This document shows positions 5,728 through 7,616 of a stretch of DNA of 7,616 bases, piece by piece (the first letter of the stretch is position 1; the number at the start of each line of letters is the position of its first letter). This DNA is from Spirosoma fluviale. Its GTDB lineage: Bacteria; Bacteroidota; Bacteroidia; Cytophagales; Spirosomataceae. Below the pieces are notes generated by a model. That model ran no database searches and had not been told where the DNA came from. It saw nothing but the letters and a program-made list of their open reading frames with translations. Both the position numbers and the translations under genes were made by a program. Location of the stretch: the NCBI GenBank assembly GCA_945906915.1, contig CAMDSI010000099.1, positions 1-7,616 of the forward strand. The letters are read 5' to 3'.

Positions 5728-6291
5728 ATGGCAACTACAGCAGACATTAAAAATGGTTTGGTGATTAAATACAATGACGATTTATATTCGATCATTGAAT
5801 TTCTTCATGTAAAACCGGGTAAAGGCCCCGCTTTCGTTCGGACTAAATTGCGTTCATTAAGCTCAGGAAAAGTATTAGACAACACCTTTAACTCAGGTGT
5901 GACAATCTATCCAGTGCGTGTAGAACGTAGAAAATTTCAATTCATCTACAAAGACGAATATGGATTCAATTTTATGGATCAAGAATCTTTCGAGCAAATT
6001 CTGTTGAATGAGAACCTTTGCGTCATGGCTGATTTAATGAAAGAAGGCCAAGAAGTAGAGATTTTGATCAATACAGAAAACGATGCCGCTTTATCTTGTG
6101 AATTACCTCCTTTCGTAGAATTAAAGATAACTTACACAGAACCAGGCGTTCGTGGGGATACGGCTAACTCGCCGAAGAAACCCGCAACGGTAGAAACGGG
6201 AGCAACGATTACAGTCCCTATTTTCATCGAACAAGATGAAATAATAAAAGTAGATACAAGAACCTATTCATACGCTGAGCGTGTAAAATAA
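5728..6291 (+). CDS. efp: Translation elongation factor P
   Basis: EF-P binds between the ribosomal P and E sites and rescues ribosomes stalled on consecutive prolines. The 187-aa protein has the three-domain length and order of bacterial EF-P: KOW-like domain I (about 1-63), then two OB-type domains. The domain I loop VKPGKGPAF carries Lys32 at the tip, equivalent to the modified Lys34 of E. coli. Because it is Lys rather than Arg, EarP-type rhamnosylation is excluded; which lysine modification is used, if any, is unknown, and no modification enzyme is encoded here. ERRKFQFIYKD and FMDQESFEQI (about 66-90) match the conserved domain II start, and the C-terminal segment from VETGATITVPIFIEQDE to RTYSYAERVK is the signature region. 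It sits 6 bp after fabH. Confidence 0.97.
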   Translation: MATTADIKNGLVIKYNDDLYSIIEFLHVKPGKGPAFVRTKLRSLSSGKVLDNTFNSGVTIYPVRVERRKFQFIYKDEYGFNFMDQESFEQILLNENLCVMADLMKEGQEVEILINTENDAALSCELPPFVELKITYTEPGVRGDTANSPKKPATVETGATITVPIFIEQDEIIKVDTRTYSYAERVK

Positions 6292-6296
6292 TTAGC

Positions 6297-6304
6297 TACC
6301 TTTG
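6297..6304 (+). promoter_or_regulatory. Internal -7 promoter element for accB-accC
   Basis: TACCTTTG matches the Bacteroidota -7 consensus TAnnTTTG in full and lies 23 bp before the accB ATG, right after the efp stop, giving a leader of about 18 nt. The -33 position falls in the efp 3' end and shows no clear TTTG. The element is inside a small palindrome, GCTAC-CTTT-GTAGC (6295-6308). This suggests accBC can be transcribed separately from the upstream cluster. Confidence 0.5.
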
Positions 6305-6327
6305 TAGCGCTTAATTAACAAAAAAGA

Positions 6328-6789
6328 ATGGATACTAAAGAAATTCAGCGATTACTTGATTATATCGCAAAGTCTCCGCTAGCTGAGGTTAGCATCGAAA
6401 CAGAAGGTTTAAAGGTTTCTGTTAAGAAATTTGGAGAAGCAGCACCCGTAGTTAGCGTGGTAGCGGCAGCGCCAGCAGCTTTAGCACCCGTAGCGGCAGC
6501 AGCACCAGCGGCTCCAGTTGCAACAGCTCCGGCTCCCGTAGCAGATAACTTATACACCGTAAAATCACCTATGATCGGTACGTTCTACAGAGCGGCTGGT
6601 CCAGATAAAGATAATTTCATCGAAGTAGGATCAGAAATCGCTCCGGGTAAAACCGTTTGTGTGATCGAAGCGATGAAATTGTTTAACGAAATTGATTCAG
6701 AGATCTCTGGAAAGATCGTTAAAATCTTAGTTGATAATGCTAGTCCAGTAGAATTTGATCAACCATTATTCTTGGTTGAAAAAGCGTAA
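6328..6789 (+). CDS. accB: Biotin carboxyl carrier protein of acetyl-CoA carboxylase
   Basis: AccB carries the covalently bound biotin that shuttles CO2 from biotin carboxylase (AccC) to the carboxyltransferase (AccA/AccD), making malonyl-CoA for fatty acid synthesis. The 153-aa protein has an N-terminal segment (1-36, MDTKEIQRLLDYIAKSPLAE...) that in characterised BCCPs contacts the biotin carboxylase. A flexible Ala/Pro/Val linker follows (about 38-72), then the biotinyl domain (about 75-153). The attachment site EAMKLFNEI places the biotinylated lysine at Lys117; the usual Met after KL is Phe here. The SPMIGTFYRAAGPD segment (80-93) is the typical start of the short-chain biotinyl domain. 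AccC begins 3 bp after the stop, so the two subunits are co-translated. AccA and AccD are not in the window. Confidence 0.97.
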   Translation: MDTKEIQRLLDYIAKSPLAEVSIETEGLKVSVKKFGEAAPVVSVVAAAPAALAPVAAAAPAAPVATAPAPVADNLYTVKSPMIGTFYRAAGPDKDNFIEVGSEIAPGKTVCVIEAMKLFNEIDSEISGKIVKILVDNASPVEFDQPLFLVEKA

Positions 6790-6792
6790 TCT

Positions 6793-7616
6793 ATGTTTAA
6801 AAAGATATTAATAGCGAATCGCGGGGAAATTGCCTTGCGTATTATTCGTACTTGCAAGGAAATGGGCATTAAAACAGTGGCCGTTTTCTCTACTGCTGAT
6901 CGCGACAGTTTACATGTTCGCTTTGCGGATGAGGCCGTTTGTATCGGACCTCCACCCAGCAAACAATCCTATTTAAATATCCCGGCGATCATTTCGGCTG
7001 CAGAAGTAACTGGAGCAGATGCGATTCACCCAGGATATGGTTTCCTTTCAGAAAACGCGGAATTCTCCCGCATTTGTTCAGAACATGGAATTAAATTCAT
7101 CGGTGCTTCGGCAGAGATGATTAATTCGATGGGGGACAAAGCGACGGCGAAAGACACGATGAAAAAGGCAGGAGTTCCGGTTATTCCCGGATCTGATGGC
7201 CTAATTGACACCGTAGAGGAAGCGAAGGAATTAGCTAAAACCATTAAATACCCGGTAATCATCAAAGCTACGGCTGGGGGTGGTGGTCGTGGTATGCGTA
7301 TCATTCGCGAGGAGTCTGAATTTGACAAATTGTGGGAAGATGCGAAGATGGAATCGGCGGCGGCTTTTGGAAACGATGCCATGTACATGGAGAAATTTGT
7401 AGAGGAGCCTCGCCACATTGAAATCCAAATCGTGGGAGATAAATTTGGCAAAGCTTGTCACTTATCTGAACGCGATTGCTCGATTCAACGTCGTCACCAA
7501 AAATTATGTGAAGAAACTCCTTCCCCTGCCCTTTCTGACGAATTACGTAAGAAAATGGGGGATGCTGCGATTGCAGGTGCGACAGCCATCGGTTACGAAG
7601 GTGCTGGAACCGTTGA
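6793..7616 (+). CDS. accC: Biotin carboxylase subunit of acetyl-CoA carboxylase (5' part)
   Basis: AccC uses ATP and bicarbonate to carboxylate the biotin on AccB, the first half-reaction of acetyl-CoA carboxylase. The first 274 codons are present, in an unbroken frame to the window end; the family is about 450 aa. The N-terminus MFKKILIANRGEIALRIIR and HPGYGFLSEN (79-88) are the biotin carboxylase N-domain. Lys116 (in MGDKATA) and Lys158 (IIKATAGGGG) are ATP-binding lysines, GGGGRGMR (162-169) is the glycine-rich ATP-grasp loop, and RHIEIQ (207-212) and QRRHQK (232-237, with Lys237 for bicarbonate/biotin) follow. The remaining metal and catalytic residues lie beyond the end. CIGPPPSKQSY contains Pro53-Pro55, a potential EF-P-dependent stall site. 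Spacing and subunit pairing with accB support AccC rather than a propionyl-CoA or pyruvate carboxylase. Confidence 0.95.
   Translation, partial: MFKKILIANRGEIALRIIRTCKEMGIKTVAVFSTADRDSLHVRFADEAVCIGPPPSKQSYLNIPAIISAAEVTGADAIHPGYGFLSENAEFSRICSEHGIKFIGASAEMINSMGDKATAKDTMKKAGVPVIPGSDGLIDTVEEAKELAKTIKYPVIIKATAGGGGRGMRIIREESEFDKLWEDAKMESAAAFGNDAMYMEKFVEEPRHIEIQIVGDKFGKACHLSERDCSIQRRHQKLCEETPSPALSDELRKKMGDAAIAGATAIGYEGAGTV

Noticed and set aside
6430..6545. Repetitive GCAGCACC-like sequence in accB that looks like a tandem repeat.
   Set aside because: It encodes the normal low-complexity Ala/Pro linker of biotin carboxyl carrier proteins, with no regular unit.
6360..6557. An Ala/Gly/Thr-rich minus-strand frame opposite accB.
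   Set aside because: Its composition is the reverse complement of the Ala/Pro linker codons of AccB.
7026..7461. Minus-strand frames of 141 and 76 codons near the right end.
   Set aside because: They are opposite the unbroken accC frame, which has all the expected biotin carboxylase motifs up to the window edge.

Overview
The window looks like ordinary chromosomal housekeeping DNA from a member of the Bacteroidota, most likely the order Cytophagales. The main grounds are the conserved gene order DUF177 - rpmF - plsX - fabH - efp - accB - accC, promoter elements of the Bacteroidota type (TTTG or TTG about 19-20 bp before TAnnTTTG), start codons without Shine-Dalgarno sequences, and protein variants typical of that phylum. 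The placement below phylum is a guess from protein resemblance. I see no mobile element, CRISPR array, tRNA or rRNA, and no convincing new biological system.

Left part (1-2812). The 5' end of a DHH-family phosphoesterase gene (NrnA-like) leaves the window on the minus strand, and ndk (nucleoside diphosphate kinase) runs divergently from it with a good promoter in the shared 70-bp gap. ndk meets, tail to tail with 3 bp between the stops, a minus-strand pair: a PAP2-family membrane phosphatase followed, with a 23-bp overlap, by a large ArnT/PMT-like membrane glycosyltransferase. That pair looks like a small envelope lipid or glycan modification unit whose substrates cannot be read from the sequence.

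Middle (2813-2900). A short divergent intergenic region carries a perfect 12-bp inverted repeat. Each arm contains a TAATTTCG promoter-like element, one facing each way.

Right part (2901-7616). A co-directional cluster mixes ribosome and translation functions (DUF177/YceD, ribosomal protein L32, EF-P) with fatty acid synthesis and phospholipid initiation: PlsX (acyl-phosphate synthesis), FabH (KAS III), AccB (biotin carboxyl carrier) and AccC (biotin carboxylase, cut by the window end). Gaps are 3-14 bp except before plsX (126 bp, with a hairpin and an inverted repeat) and before accB (36 bp, with a strong TACCTTTG element). The cluster is therefore probably read both from a promoter before DUF177 and from internal promoters. 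AccB and AccC supply malonyl-CoA via acetyl-CoA carboxylase, FabH starts chain elongation, and PlsX turns acyl-ACP into acyl-phosphate for membrane lipids. EF-P is a general factor for proline stretches, and AccC encoded just downstream contains one (Pro-Pro-Pro).
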